A stretch of DNA of 64,000 nt from Owenia fusiformis (taxonomy: Eukaryota > Annelida > Polychaeta > Sabellida > Oweniidae): contig CAIIXF020000004.1 in NCBI GenBank assembly GCA_903813345.2, positions 26,537,985 through 26,601,984 of the forward strand, in the 5' to 3' direction. The notes beneath the pieces were generated by a model. That model made no database searches and had not been told where the DNA came from. It saw only the letters and a list, made by a program, of their open reading frames with translations. The translations under genes and the position numbers were made by a program. This document shows, piece by piece, positions 23,892 through 57,448 of the stretch (within the stretch, counting starts at the first letter, position 1; every line of letters begins with the position of its first letter).

Positions 23892-26146
23892 CTAAGTACA
23901 AAAGTTAGAGACACTCTCGATAATCGTAAACAGTATGAAAACGGAGTATCCACATACTATCCAAATCGATGGTTGTCTTGTTTGAGAGGATGAAGCTGTG
24001 GCGTTGACGAATTGCGTTCCAGTTTTAAATTGTGATTTAGATTTCGTGATTAAACATAGTTCTCTTATTTCATTCGTACTCATGTATTCAGAAGGCCGAT
24101 CCGTCATGTTGTTACCTCCGATTTCTAAATATTTTAATTTCGTTAAATGTTCGCATATATCAGTTGGTATTTTACGTAGGTTATTGTTATTTAGTTGAAG
24201 GTATTCAAGACTATCACACCCGGTGATCGTGAATATGGGACGGAGGGGGGGAGCAGGCAATTTCTGCTAGGAAATTCAACAAATCTGGAAGATTTATTTT
24301 TCAAGAAAAAGTTTACTATTGAATTGCTAAATGGATAGGCACACGGTATGGTAGAATATGTTAGGTTTTCTGGGATTTTTTCTGAAACGATACGCATCTA
24401 AGGTATGAGATCTATTAAAAAAGGCGCAAGGCCATCAACAGGCACAAATCAACGTTTTTGCTATAAATCAAGCAACAATGGTCTGGACGACCTGTAATAA
24501 ATACTTGTAAGTGATGTTATCATAACTAAATTAATGTCATTGCTGAATTTATAAAATAAGTTTCCATATGTGAAATAAAAAATAATCGAAAATAATGAAT
24601 TTGGGACGGAGGGGGGGAGGGGACGGAGGGGGGGGAGCAATATGTATATAAGACATGATTAGAGATGTTTCGCGACTTTAAGTCCTTTTACTCCAAATGT
24701 CCCCATTTTTCAGTCTCCAGGGGTATATCATCCAGTTTCTTACTAAGTTAATGAGTTAATTTTTCAAATACAAGAATTCGTGTGAAGTTGTTTCACTTTA
24801 TAGAATTATTACTCCCCCCCTCCGTCCCCTCCCCCCCTCCGTCCCATTTTAATTATTTTCGATTATTTTTTATTTTACGTATGGAAACTTATTTTATAAA
24901 TTCAGCAATGACATTAATTTAGTTATGATAACATCACTTACAAGTATTTATTACAGGTCGTGTAGTCCATTGTTGCTTGATTTATAGCAAAAACTTTGAC
25001 TTTTGCACGTTGGTTGCGTTGCGCCTTTTTTAATAGATCTTATATCTTAAAAGAGTATCGGTTGAAAAATAATCCTAGAATACCTAACATATTTTATCAT
25101 ACCGTGCGCTTATTCAATTTGCAATTCAATCGTAAACTCTGTCTTGAAAAAATAATTTTACCAGATTTGTTGAATTTTCTAGCGGAAATTGCCTGCTCCC
25201 CCCCTCCGTCCCATTTTCACGATCACCGGGTGTGACTATAAAGTCCTGAAAATGCGCCAGATTCAACATATGTTAATTGATTGAAAGTTATTGTTAAAAG
25301 TTGTAACACTGGCATACCACCGAACATGCCAGAATAAAGCCTTGTGAGTTTATTCCTAGACAAATGTAGGGATTCACAATGTTTCAAATTAGAAAAAGAC
25401 CCAGGCTCTATCATTGATATCTTATTAAATGCGAGGTCGATGCTCTTTAGCGAGGGTACATTTCCGAACATGTTTTCCGTCACATTTGTCACTTTATTAG
25501 CAAATAATAATATTGAACTGAATGATTGCAAGTTAGAAAATGCACCTGTTTCTATGACTGAAATCGCATTGTTTTGAAGTTCAAGTTGTTGCAAGGATTT
25601 AAGGTTATTAAACATTCTCGTTGTCAAAATTCTGAGTTTGTTTCCTTTTAATTTGAGTATTTGTAATGCTTGCAAACCAAGAAATACCTCGGATTCAATC
25701 TCTTTAATATCATTGTCGTAAAGGTTGAGAACTTGTAATGATGTAAGGCTCTTGAATATTCCATTTTTTAATAGCGAAAGTTTATTTCTATGAAGATAAA
25801 TGCTTTGCAATGATAACAAGCCTGAAAATGCCCCAGTTTCTATCTCTGATATTTCGTTTTCCTGTACACGAATCGACAAAAGGGATGACAGGTTACTGAA
25901 TATTCCGGTTTTTAAGATTTCAAGATTGTTTCCCTGCAAGAATATCATTTTCAATGATTTCAGACCTGAAAATGCCTCAGGTGAAATCGCTGTTATTCTG
26001 TTGTGGCTAAGGTCCAAATTCTCCAAATGTGTGACGTCACCGAACATGCCATGTGTTACTATGGTGATGTTGTTCCAGCTCATATCTATGTCTTTGCTGT
26101 TTTGCAAGGGAGTCACAGCTTTTACAAGAACCTGAACACATACCAT
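23892..26146 (-). pseudogene. Leucine-rich-repeat gene, copy B, split by a transposon
   Basis: The N-terminal 304 codons (to 25235) and the C-terminal part (24214 to 23892) are nearly identical to copy A. The 1020-bp element at 24215-25234 separates them, truncating the N-terminal frame after SGLYSHTR. Aside from the insert, only a few substitutions (for example Asp to Tyr beside the insertion) and a 1-base change at the end, which replaces the stop and adds NFCT, distinguish it. Few other lesions means the loss is recent. The upstream Met-Phe-Leu-Met start at 26155 is specific to this copy. Confidence 0.8.
24215..25234. mobile_element. 1020-bp inverted-repeat transposon inside LRR copy B
   Basis: Ends CACACCCGGTGATCG and CGATCACCGGGTGTG, with the 5-bp duplication ACTAT at 24210-24214 and 25235-25239. 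The intact LRR copy supplies the empty site. Arms of about 430 bp are inverted copies that include GGGACGGAGGGGGGG blocks, separated by a loop of about 150 bp. There is no transposase. A 5-bp duplication and ends starting CAC are traits of the Transib group, but the rest of the terminus does not match its known consensus, so the class is open. Confidence 0.8.
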
Positions 26147-26810
26147 CAAAAACACACTCTGAAATAATACAAATGTATATCAAATAGCTGAAACGAAACA
26201 ATGTACATGTATAGGGTGTGCCAAAAAATGTCCATATTTTTTATTTCGATAACTGTTTTGAAAATGCATGAATTTCCATAAAATTTTGGCAAGATATGCA
26301 GAAAAAATCAATTTTACAAATGTTCCCAAAGTTGGATAAACAAATCAAAATTGAAATTTGGTTTGTAAATGAAGTTGCGATCCTTATATTACTTCCTCGC
26401 TTTTGTTATACCATGGACTTCAAATAATGATTATAAGTTTATGGTTATACTAAGTAGTTTAACACTTGCAATGTTTTTCACAAACTAAACGTGAACAGAA
26501 AATATTTAAGCGATGCATTTGTATGGGTTATTGGTCATGCATATGTACGTATAGGTTGGCTTTTCGATTTTATATGCAAGCTTAAACTCCCTGTTGACGA
26601 AAGTGTACGTCAAAAATTAAAATAATGGCTTTTCATCAATGTAACGAAAGCGAGGAACTAAATACAGGATGTGGATTCCAATTTAATTTACAAACGAAAT
26701 TGAATGGTTTGTAAAAAGCGTGAGTATAGCTCTGTGCCAAATTATAATCTGCAACTTGACTTATAAGTAGGTTTAAAACCAGAAAACAAAAAACTCGTAT
26801 CAAGGAAGTT
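26147..26810. other. Upstream of LRR copy B, mariner-like terminus
   Basis: The 26213 region (AGGGTGTGCCAAAAAATGTC) matches unit A at 14258. From 26335 to 26420 and from 26620 to 26700 are inverted copies containing TTTGTAAATGAAGTTGCGAT and CTCGCTTTTGTTA, suggesting a short foldback remnant. No gene is seen. Confidence 0.45.
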
Positions 26811-27600
26811 CATGATTTTTTTGTTCAAGGATGATGTTTTTTATTCACAAATATAAAATATGTACAATAACAATACAAATAAATTGAGTATAAGCAGGAT
26901 TGACAAAAATTGTTTTACAAAAATATTGATAAAGATAAATGTTTTTTTAAATGTTCTTGATGATGTTTTCAATCCATACAGACAAATTGTACTCCTTTTT
27001 TATGAGTTTAAATAACCAGGAATAATATTGTGAATTTCTTATGAAAGTTGATCGAATGTCAAATAGTTTACAACTGTTATTGTCTTCTGAAAATTTACAC
27101 CAGTTGTTATATATAATATACTTTGTGATACCTTAAATTGTTATAATGACATATCTGAAGTTGGTGATGTTATTTCCAGATAAAAATCCTATAACAGTAT
27201 GTGTTGATACATGATTTCATATTTTAATTGAATGCCTAATTCTTGCCATATATGTTTTACTTTTTTACATTCATATAACATATGTTTCATATCATGGGTT
27301 TGATTGCAGATAAGACACATGCTTGGAAAATTTTTGTTCCATTTTGACACTGTGCCTCCACATGCCAGTATATTATGGATTGTTTTGAAGTTAAATTCAG
27401 AGAAATACTTGTATGTCATGTCTTTTACCTTTTGCTGATAAATGTCTTCCCAGATTTGTTGCTTTATACCAAATATTTTATTCCAATTAAATTCATTCAT
27501 ATTCCTTTCAAACATTTGTCAGATGTTTGATTTTGTAGGATATTATAAAATAATTTAGCTTTATTCACTTTTATTATTTTGTATATCAACAAAATGGTTT
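26811..27600 (-). mobile_element. LINE fragment (reverse-transcriptase C-terminal zinc-finger part)
   Basis: A minus-strand frame (27189-27515) reads KYFSEFNFKTIHNILACGG, then CLICNQTHDMKHMLYECKKV and WQELG. The C-X2-C-X-T/H-X-H-X4-C pattern after a tryptophan-containing stretch is typical of the zinc-binding domain at the end of non-LTR reverse transcriptases. No RT core is present. It occurs only in unit B. Confidence 0.6.
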
Positions 27601-28339
27601 TCCATTAAAAAAATGGTTTGTTATTCTCATTTAGGTAAGGTAAATTTTCCTTTCCAATATATTTATTCCGTAAACTTTTGAAAAACCGTAAATTTTTGAA
27701 AATCTACCGTATCTGCTAAAATTAACAGTATTTTTGTTCAGACTACCGTTAAATCTCCCGTTATTGTTGGGAAATGCTGAAAATTGAAGTCTCCCTGCAC
27801 TGTCCCTGTAATATTCCTTTACCAACCCGAATATAAATAGGTATCGGCAGGTCTGTGGTTATCAGGTTATTGTGCATTTATCTAAGTAAGCTGGCGTGTA
27901 ATCAGTCCAAACACCAACTAGCATTTGAAGGAATTCGTTCTGCCATGATTTTTGTAGTTAACCAAACTCTTTTGTACACAGATCTTTATTCCAAATGCAA
28001 CAAAAATATGATTTTAGTTGTGCTTCATCTAAATAAATGAGGCATAATAGGCACCGTAGGCATAAGCACAAGGATGTTTTGAAGTTTTGCCACATTAGGC
28101 TCTCACGATCGAAGTTCTACCAACACCTGTTCAGTCGTACTTGAAACTTTTATAATGAAGTTAAATAAATAAGCTTAGTTATATAGAAAACTGCATGTAT
28201 ATATTTGTTGTTGTTATAATTAAGGTTTAAAGGTTTTTCTAAACAAATAAATCATACATCAAACAAAACATGAAAAATGTACCGAGGTGTTGGACTTACA
28301 GAGGTTCATTCAAATGGAGTAAGTATGCAATGGGACTTT

Positions 28340-28600
28340 AAAAACACTTCCCGCATTTTTTGAAATTCTTCTGCAAAACTAGTTTTTTTAATTTACCGCA
28401 AAAACTACCTCATTTTTTCAAAATCTACCGTACAAATACAGCATTTTTGCAAATCTTCGGCAAAAGTGCCGTTTTATTCAAAAAATTACCGTAAAACTAC
28501 CGCATTTTTCAAAATCTACCGTAAAACTACCGCATTTTTTCAAGATCTTCCGCAAAACTACCGGTTTATCTACAAACTACCGTAAAAACTACGGGTGTAC
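28340..28600. repeat. Degenerate array of ACTACCGCATTTTTC units
   Basis: TACCGTAAAACTACCGCATT and variants repeat at roughly 30-35 bp over about 250 bp, with weaker members near 27660-27740. Non-coding. Confidence 0.6.
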
Positions 28601-29776
28601 ACCCTTTGCAATTTATATAAATTAAGATAATACATACCCTCATAATGTTAAATGCCATTGTACGATATAGATTAGCGTCGCTTGAGTTTTCGTTTTGTAA
28701 TTGCAATTCCCGTACTATATCTAGTATTTATATTATCTTCTGGAAAATTAGAGGGGTATAATTAAAATTGCAAATAGAAAATCGTGATTTCGCCAACTTT
28801 GTCCACTAATTAAAAATCCCTTCCTCAGCTGTTGTTTATGACCATTAGTGTTCATGAGATCGCGGATTCTTTCATCTTAATATATTAGTAATCAGTAATT
28901 CAGACGCTCACTATAATGCGATATGTTATGAAAAGACAGTTCTCCTTTTATGTGTTTTAATAAAGGATTATTTAGTAATTGCATGGGGTCTCCCACCTTC
29001 ATCAGATGTTTCTTAATTTGTTGTTAATAAACTTTCACACATTCTGTTTTTATCAGATGCTAATTTATAACTTGAAAACAGCGTTATTTGATGGAGTAGG
29101 GGTTAGTTGGACTTCAGATATGTTTCCCCTATTTCTCATGTTCTCGTTTAAAGACTGCTCTTGGTTTAGGTAATAGACTGGATGCGAGTAGAAATAATCT
29201 TGATTTAGCCTACGTCATTAAATATTAAAAATTCAGTCAATGTGATGTCATATTTGAAATAAAGTACATCTAGAAATATGGTTTCGAAAAGTGTTCATCA
29301 ACTTTGAAAATTTAATTTCTTTTGAAAATGTGACTTCTAGTTCGGGTTGATTCCCCATATTAGAAAATCACAAAAAGTGGAATATCTGTTCTTATATTGA
29401 ACAGATAACATTTTCTTTTACTGGACATATTTTGGCATACCAGTTAAATTTGCAGAACTATTCCGACGGAAGTTTATCTATTTTAGGCGTCTTTTTAACC
29501 ATGTGGGAATCAGCAGAGATGACGGATATCTGTTCTTTCTAGCCCATGGGCACAGCAGCCGATTACAGCTTATTTGAGTAATAGCCCATGAACGTCCTGG
29601 TTGCTGCTCATTCGATTATTGGAACCCTTAGATGTATACACTGTACATACGTCAATTTTCTCCTCCGAAAGTTTCTTATTTCTCCTCCAGGTATATCAAA
29701 TGTAAGTTGGATTTATCGGAACAAACAACCGACATACATTTTTACCTGACAACCTCAGGTGCGACATGATTATTAA

Positions 29777-30146
29777 AGGCAGAATCTTATCTATAGGGGT
29801 GAAAAAAGTACAAGAAACCTGTATAATTGACCTACCCATCTATCTCTTACAATACAATACAATATCTCCAAAAAGATTCACGATATGTTATAAATTGGTG
29901 AAGTTATTAATGATTCAAAGTGCAAAAATGAGTGAAAAATGTTTAAATTCTCCCCAATAATAAGAATGGTAACCATTCTTATAGAAAAATAATACATTAT
30001 AGTAAAAATCTTTAGTTTTCCTGGAATAAAGTATGCACTTTTGTGATTTTTAGAAAATAGACGTAACAAGGAATGACATGAGCCAAAAATATTCTAAAAT
30101 CGAAACAATTTTTTGTTAAGCCTGCTCGCTATATCTGATGCTCTCT
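29777..30146. mobile_element. 370-bp TTAA-flanked element, copy 2
   Basis: In unit B the sequence ATTATTAA is followed by AGGCAGAATC and ends CTCTCT before TTAAACTTTATTTACG. Unit A at about 18550 has ATTATTAAACTTTATTTACG with nothing in between, so the target is TTAA duplicated exactly. The family is shared with 9056-9438 and 55745-55905. Confidence 0.8.
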
Positions 30147-30210
30147 TTAAACTTTATTTACGTTAGTCAATCATTTGGTGTTCATGAGCAACCCATTTGG
30201 CTTATTAGTA

Positions 30211-31673
30211 CAGGGTGTTCAAAAAAAACGCAACCCAAAGAAATCGCTATATCCTGAAAAATGCTGGTTCAATTATGTTCATATTTTCAGGAAATAAAGA
30301 CGAGACTGTGTATGTATAGCCCCTGTAAATGATTAGTTGTAAAACATGATCCCTTGGACACCTGCTCAAAAGACAGTTGTACTTGGAAAATACGAAAAAC
30401 GCAGTCAGCGGTGACTGCAACTGCAAAAAACTAAATAACTTCCTAACAATAGTGTTCTGGCTCTTCAAAGGCACAAATCATCTTCATTCACTGTATGGTG
30501 AATCTGTAAAGTGAAATCAAAATCACTTCAGGGACTTTGCAGTCATGGTCAAAATGCTTTCAAATAGCATTCAAACGCCCTGGTTCAGGCAGACTTAAAG
30601 GGTTCCGATAAGCTTCCCGTATAAAAAACAATATGGCGGCTCCTGGATCAGTCCATTTTTAAGAAACAAGGGGAGTTCTGTAAAATCCAGTTTATTGAAA
30701 TTGTCTTTGAGATAAAGTAATCGGTTTATAATGATTTTGAAAACATTATCCATAGAGTGATTGCGTTCAAAGAATATATACAACAGCCAATATAAATCCT
30801 TGTATTAGAACTGCTTTGTTTCATTTGTAGGATATTTCATATGCCAAGCTGTGTGCTATTACGTTATGGGTAAATTTAGATGTCAATTTTTCCTTATTAT
30901 ACACAAATAGAAGATCCTGAAACGTCACCCATAAATGTGGAATTGATTTGTCAAAATAAAAATCACCCTTTTATAAATGTGTGACGATCTATAATATACG
31001 TATGCTATATAACAGTTAGAGGTGTTGACACAACGACCTCGAGCCTGTGAACCCTTGAGTATCATTCCGGGATCGGGCCTTTTATACTAAACGGTGAGCA
31101 ACACCAGAAACGAGCGTTCGATTTGCTAAACGATATGCGTCACCCTTTAAGAAGGCATTTTGACCATGACTGTAAAGTCCCTGGAGTGATTTTGATGAAA
31201 CTCCACAAATTCACCACACATTGAATGAGGATAATTTGAGCCAAATCTGAAGTGCCAAAACACTATGGTTAGAAAGTTATTTGGTTTTATTGCTGTGGCA
31301 GTCACCTCTGACTGCGCTTTCATATGTTCCCAGTACAACTGTCATTTGAGCAGGTGTCCAAGGCATCATGTTTTACAACTTACTGACAACAGGAGCTATA
31401 CATACACAGTCTCTTCTTACTTTCCTGAATAATGAACATAATTGAATTAGTATTTTCCAAGATATAGTGATTTTCCATTAGCGTTTTTCGTATTCTGCTA
31501 GTACAACTGTCTTTTGAGCAAGTGTCCAAGACATCATGTTTTACAACTAACTAACAACATGGGCTATTCATACACAGTCTCCTCTTTCTTTCCAGAAAAT
31601 ATGAACATAATTGGATCAGTATTTTCCAAGATATAGCGATTTAATTGGGTTGCGTTTTTTTTTGAACACCCTG
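30211..31673. mobile_element. 1463-bp TA-flanked inverted-repeat element
   Basis: CAGGGTGTTCAAAAAAAACG at the left, and the complement ending in GAACACCCTG at the right, both beside TA. Blocks such as GAACATAATTGGATCAGTAT and CATACACAGTCTC recur inside in both orientations, so the arms are internally rearranged. No transposase tail was recognised. It is a Tc1/mariner-type non-autonomous element, present in unit B only. Confidence 0.75.
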
Positions 31674-32801
31674 TATTATGATAATGTAATTTGTTTTTAT
31701 TCATCTGTTCCTTATTAATGGTTTATCGGAAGACTGTTAGATGTTAATAAGGTACTTTCAAAAATATACTAAACAATAGATTTACACAAACAGAGTATCT
31801 TATACATTTCTAGGGCCTAGGTATAGTAGAGTGAGATTCCCAGATCTGCATATATAAGGTGTTAAAAAGAAAACAAAATAAAATATTGAATAGAAATAAA
31901 TGATTGATTTTATTAAATCTCATCAACCACATAAAGACTGTGTGTACAGCAAGATGTCAGCTTTGTTACCATAGTTACCAGATCAGTTACCATAGTAACA
32001 AGATCAAACACAATAGTTACAAGATCAAATACCTAGTAACTGAGTACCATAGTATGTTTTGTCAGGATTTCCGATTCTGAACATGTTAAATTAAATCTCA
32101 AATTCTTGTAACTCACTAAAACCACCTTCAGGAATTGAGATTCTATGAAAATGAGAGAAAATTGAATAGCAAATTGCCAAATTAATTCCCGATTCCTGTG
32201 TGCAGGACCTCTTTTAGAGAGAAATATGAACTATAATTTTATATAATACTACAAGACAATCGCATTAAGGATTACATTCCTCACAATGCTACTCAGTTCT
32301 GTTCTTGAAAACGCTCCAAAATAAGCAATTTTACAAATATCAATTCTCACTTATATCATAATTGGTCATATGTATTGCAACAGAAATGCAATGTTTCATA
32401 ACAGAAATGCAATGTAATCACTGGTTTAAACCTGGCAAGAAAACTGTTCTTACATACAGGGTGTGTCACTGTGAAATGCAATATTTCTTTTTTCATTAAT
32501 ATCTTCATGAATCACCCTGTATTTAATATATCCAAAATTAGGAATAAGGAATCACTAAAAATCTTCAAGTACTATGCAATGTGCGTAATATACAGGATAA
32601 TATTAATACAAAAAATTACCTCCCTGACTTCTGAACAAATAACTTAGGTCTCGCTGACACTAACAAACCATTTTCTGGCTGTCAGCCTGTACAACATCAT
32701 ATTATTATATACAAAGTTCCAAACTCACTCTTGTATTTCCAAGGAATATCAAACTTTAGATATGAAAATACAACCCAATTTTATGAACTATTTTGCTTTG
32801 G

Positions 32802-35800
32802 TTGAACAATTTTTGATTTCAAATAGAGAATAATTTTGTTAGTGAGATGGCTATAGTTTGTGTGTGTATAAAAAGAGCCACAGAATGAAGAATAAAAAAT
32901 GTGAATATCTGGCTCTTTTACGGTTGACATGACTGTAGCGATAATAGAGAAAACCTGAGAATTGGAATTATACAGTTCCTTAAGGTGCCTGGAGACAGAT
33001 AGTAGCAGAATTTAATCACAACTCTGCCATTTCTTCATAATCTACAATAAAATCTACCACAGTGAACACTTCTTTCAAGTGAACACTCAGTTTCCATCAT
33101 CCAAAATGACCAATGTCACGGTGATTGGGCAAATATGGCTGACAAACTTTTCATGATTTCATGATAGCACTGTTGCTTCATATTGCTTAACTTAATCCAT
33201 GAAGAGACTGGCACCAATTTTTATACATAGCACTATATATTTCAATTGTACTTTTGATTAATAATAATAGCTAGCATTACAAATTTTTTTCTTATGAAAA
33301 CCCAATAACAATACATCATGAAGTCACTGTTACTTAATTTTGGTAGTACAACATGAAGCTACCAGTGCTTATTTTTGTCATCAGCACCATGACAACAACG
33401 TTGCTCAATCTGGCTATAAAGATTGTCTCGCACCTTAGGATATGTATAATTTTCAGTATAAACAAATATGTTACACACTCACACCAGGGCACGCCTTAAG
33501 CGTCGGACAGCTGGTCATTATCTGGTTACTTTTGATACTGACCAGTTGATTTTTTCACTAGGTATAGGAAAATAACATTGCAACTGGTCAGTAATGCCTT
33601 TTTGACCAGCAGCTCTGGAATCCTTAGGGCATACACTGACTCACACTCTTACATTCAACAACCGTTCGTGAACACAATTGTCCAACCCTCTATATATCAC
33701 CGGAGAAGAAAATATCCCAATGGTCGTGTTTTTCATAGAAACAGTGAAATGAGAATTATATCAAGGAAGAAGCATGACCATATATGGTGATATTTTCATC
33801 TTTGGCGGACTGCATAAATGGCTTACACTGCTTATAATACACTATGTACATATATACCGTGGGCGCTGCTCGTGAGTATGTCTCAGTTGACCCTTACAAA
33901 AAATACCAGAATTGATAATCCCTCACAAAATATGATAACAGGGGCATGAATTCGTATAGCCTATCCACTGTACAAATCTTAATATTCAATTTGAGAGAAA
34001 AATCACTGTGATACAATTTGTAAGGGCAGAAATGGCACCAGATTATATGCCTATTTGTTGAATATAAAAATATAAATTGTTGACTGTGAGTTATTAAGTA
34101 TAACATATAAACGATATCACCCCAAGAATTAATTCATCCTGTTAAAATTTTGAGAACACAAAAATTTTATATATCATTTTTGAATTCAACAAAATCTGCA
34201 CAGCGTGAATTTATTCAGAAGGGCTTAACTGAGACTTCCATTTTGTAGGCCTATATACAAATTTTTAACACTTGGCAATTCCACATACTCGTACACAAAA
34301 ATCAGAGTTTTGAACAATATAAATACTTTTCAAAATTTAAATTGCACTCATACTCATTTTCAGCTTAGGAATAAAACTAAAATCTGCATTTTTAACAAAT
34401 CACACATTTTAGTGATTTGCGTTTCATTTTGAGCATTGTTCCACTTTAGAGAAAATAAGATTTCCCCCAGATTTGCTCAACTTTGGAAACATACATTTAA
34501 ACACAGAAATACGGTAATAGTGATCTCCTTAGCATTTTCAAAAGACGTGAAACTGTATAATGACTATTTACATTTCCCCACTTTGGTATATATGTAATCA
34601 TTTTGTATATGTTACGCTATATGGCACCTTTTTAGACTCCCATGAAGCAAATTTGGACACCCAAGTGTATATATATATAGTCCCCATATTCAAAACCCTT
34701 TATGATATACATAAGTCCTATTATTCAAAACCCTTTATAATACATGAAAGTCCCATATTCTAAACAGTTTAGAGTTCATATTATACAAATCCAATATTTA
34801 AAACCCTAGATATTTTATGCAAATTCCATGTTCCAACGCTTTAATCATATAATAAGTCCCATATTGAAAACCGTTCACAATTTATATTATACTCGTACAA
34901 TACCCATACTTAAAACCCTTTATATTAAACTTGAGTCCCATATTCAAACCCCTTTATAAGATAAAATCCCATATTTAATGCTACAGTTAAAAAGGTTCCA
35001 AACATTTTGAATTCGTTTCTGAATAGGACTTAAAGGCTCTTACCCCATGTGCCCTCGTGTTGACTTAAAGCCTCTTATATAAAGTATATCATCCCCTGTT
35101 TATACATATGTAATATGTATCTACATGATCAAAAATCAACATGTATATTTACTTCAAATGAGAGCCTGCGATGCCTATGAATGTATACCTTTTTTAGCAT
35201 AACGTTATTTTTTGCAGTGTCGACACATTTCAACACGTAGCACATGATTCGCAATAATGTGCAATATATAAAGCTAATCACAACTATGTTAAACCTAGCC
35301 TTAACTGTGCAGAGATAAATTGAGATCATTTAATAACATTTCAACCTTTTATAAACACAAGTTTAAGATTATTTAACATACGTATCAATGTTTTATCCAA
35401 CTATATTATCACCCAGCGGACATTAACTTTGATAACGTTTACGATTTGTTCGTACAATTTGAGGCATACATGTATATATTTATTGTACATTGTCAGCAAT
35501 GCGCCGTTATCAATACAAAGAATATGGCATGTATTAATTAGACATTTTTGATGGCCAATACCAGATAATTGCCAATATTGAGATAATTGTCAATACCGAG
35601 ATAACTGCCAATACAATACAAAAAGTATACATACTGTACTTTTGCCACTTATTTGAAAGAGATTAACTGTACAGAGTAACTTGAAGTCTATTCCTGCATA
35701 AAAACAGTCCTGCATGAACACAGACCTGCATAAACACAGACCTGCATAAACACAGACCTGCATTTATACAGTAGACTGTTAACATGTATATCTTTGAGCT

Positions 35801-36538
35801 TAGCACAGTTTTAAGAACTTTTTATAATGTTTGCTTTTGTGCGTTTTTACACTTTTGATTTTCTCAAATATATGATCATATCGAACATTTATTTTTCGCG
35901 CATGCCATTCCCATTGTCGCAATATCTCTGCATTTTACAAAAATATATACAGTGTAGTAATAGTCTAAATGAGCACGACTCGATTCATTTATATATCAAT
36001 TGACTAACAAGTTCTCAAGGCATTTTCATAGCGAACTTTGTTCCACTTAAATATGATGCGCTAAGTTACACTCATAACAAGTATATGAGTGCTATTTTGT
36101 CACAAATTGGCTCAATTTCAGTTATAAACTTACATTAACTGTCTATTACATTAACTAAAATAGGACTTGACTGCACAGTTAAAGTCACCCTCCATTATTG
36201 TTGTCATGTTTATGTGTTTTTTAGCCTTGTACATACTGACTGTCACTGTTTTCTCTGGGTGCATTAAATACACATTTTCTCCTTAGATTTGTTTTCATTG
36301 GAGGAGTTTTCTTGCTTGTTTGCTTTCGAAAGCTTAGCTCTAAGGGACACTACCAATGTATGCTCCCCAGATAGCTGGCAAATCAGAGGGCCAGATGTGT
36401 GGTCACATGAGAGGGAGCATATCTTGCTCCTTAGTTTACAAAATGATCAAAAGATTTGACCAATTAGATGTTCGGAAAATGATCACATGAACCAATCAGA
36501 TGCTTGGAACATGGTCACATGATGAGGAGCATATCATG
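32802..36538. other. AT-rich spacer, no gene seen
   Basis: About 3.7 kb. At 34640-34985 the phrase CCCATATTCAAAACCCTTTA recurs in degenerate form about eight times, and at 35700-35762 CCTGCATAAACACAGA is repeated four times. The short frames present have no recognisable composition. Part of the right side may be downstream flank of the DDX3 gene. Confidence 0.5.
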
Positions 36539-36544
36539 TTTATT
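36539..36544 (-). promoter_or_regulatory. Candidate polyadenylation signal of DDX3
   Basis: AATAAA on the minus strand about 890 nt past the DDX3 stop codon. It is a plausible end for a long 3' UTR, but other sites cannot be excluded. Confidence 0.35.
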
Positions 36545-37435
36545 GTTCCTGTGTCCATTTTTTAATATGATAAAATGTACACAGAAAAAATGCATGGAAT
36601 TCCACCAACACTGGCAAACAAAGTAAAAATCTCTGGCTGAATACCAAAAAAAAAAAAATCAAATACCTGGCCAGATTAAAGAAAAACAAAAAATAGCCAA
36701 CAGCAGTTAGGCCTACACACAACTCTGATACCCCTACTTATACATATTAGCACTAGCTTGAATATATAGAACAGCCAAAGATGATACAAAGCAACCAACA
36801 AAGTGTCAAATAATTTCCATTTGAAAAGATCACAATTTTGACCAGAGTACAATAAAACCTCTCCTTATGAAAAACATTAAGGAACATTTACATGAAGAGG
36901 TTAGACTGTAGGTGTACAATGTTGGTTGAATGATGTTGGTCCAGTGTTGGGGAGGTGGCCCATTGTGGCCCTTAGAGCGGTAAGTGTGGATGTGTGGTTG
37001 ATAAGTTTACAACACTATAATAGATAAAACCCTCTATAGCGGGTAGCAGGGCAATTTCAACATCATTAATCTTTCTCATATTCTCTGGACTCCCTATGTC
37101 TGCTACTGTAAGACTCAGTACTTTTTTAATGAAGGAATCTTCTTTTTAACTTAAGTTTCAGCCATTGTATTTAACTTGCTATATTTGTCACTTCTTCTTA
37201 TCATCATTTTTCTGTATTACCCATAATGCAATATCGAGCAGCAGACGTTTCTGTTTATGTATTACTCAAATGCACTGTTCCTAAGATAACATTTCAATAT
37301 CTGTCACATTTTTCTATTTTACCCATAATGCATTTGTTTTAATAAGAAGCAGACGTGAAAATTGCCCTGCAGATTGAATGTCAAAGTGTCACAGTAACCT
37401 AGCCTCTAGATGCCCAGCAAGAGGAAAGGGGGTGT

Positions 37436-57448
<20,013 letters not shown>

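Larger units (their letters stand above)
23766..32801 (+). repeat. Tandem segmental duplication, unit B
   Basis: Direct repeat of unit A, offset 10,928 bp at the left edge. The junction reads TTTGCTTTGGAGCTTTGGAA, with the GCTTTGG of the right end abutting the left end of the next unit. Unit B lacks the 3922-bp element but has its own insertions at 24215-25234, 29777-30146 and 30211-31673, plus a replaced stretch at about 26.6-28.6 kb. Confidence 0.85.
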
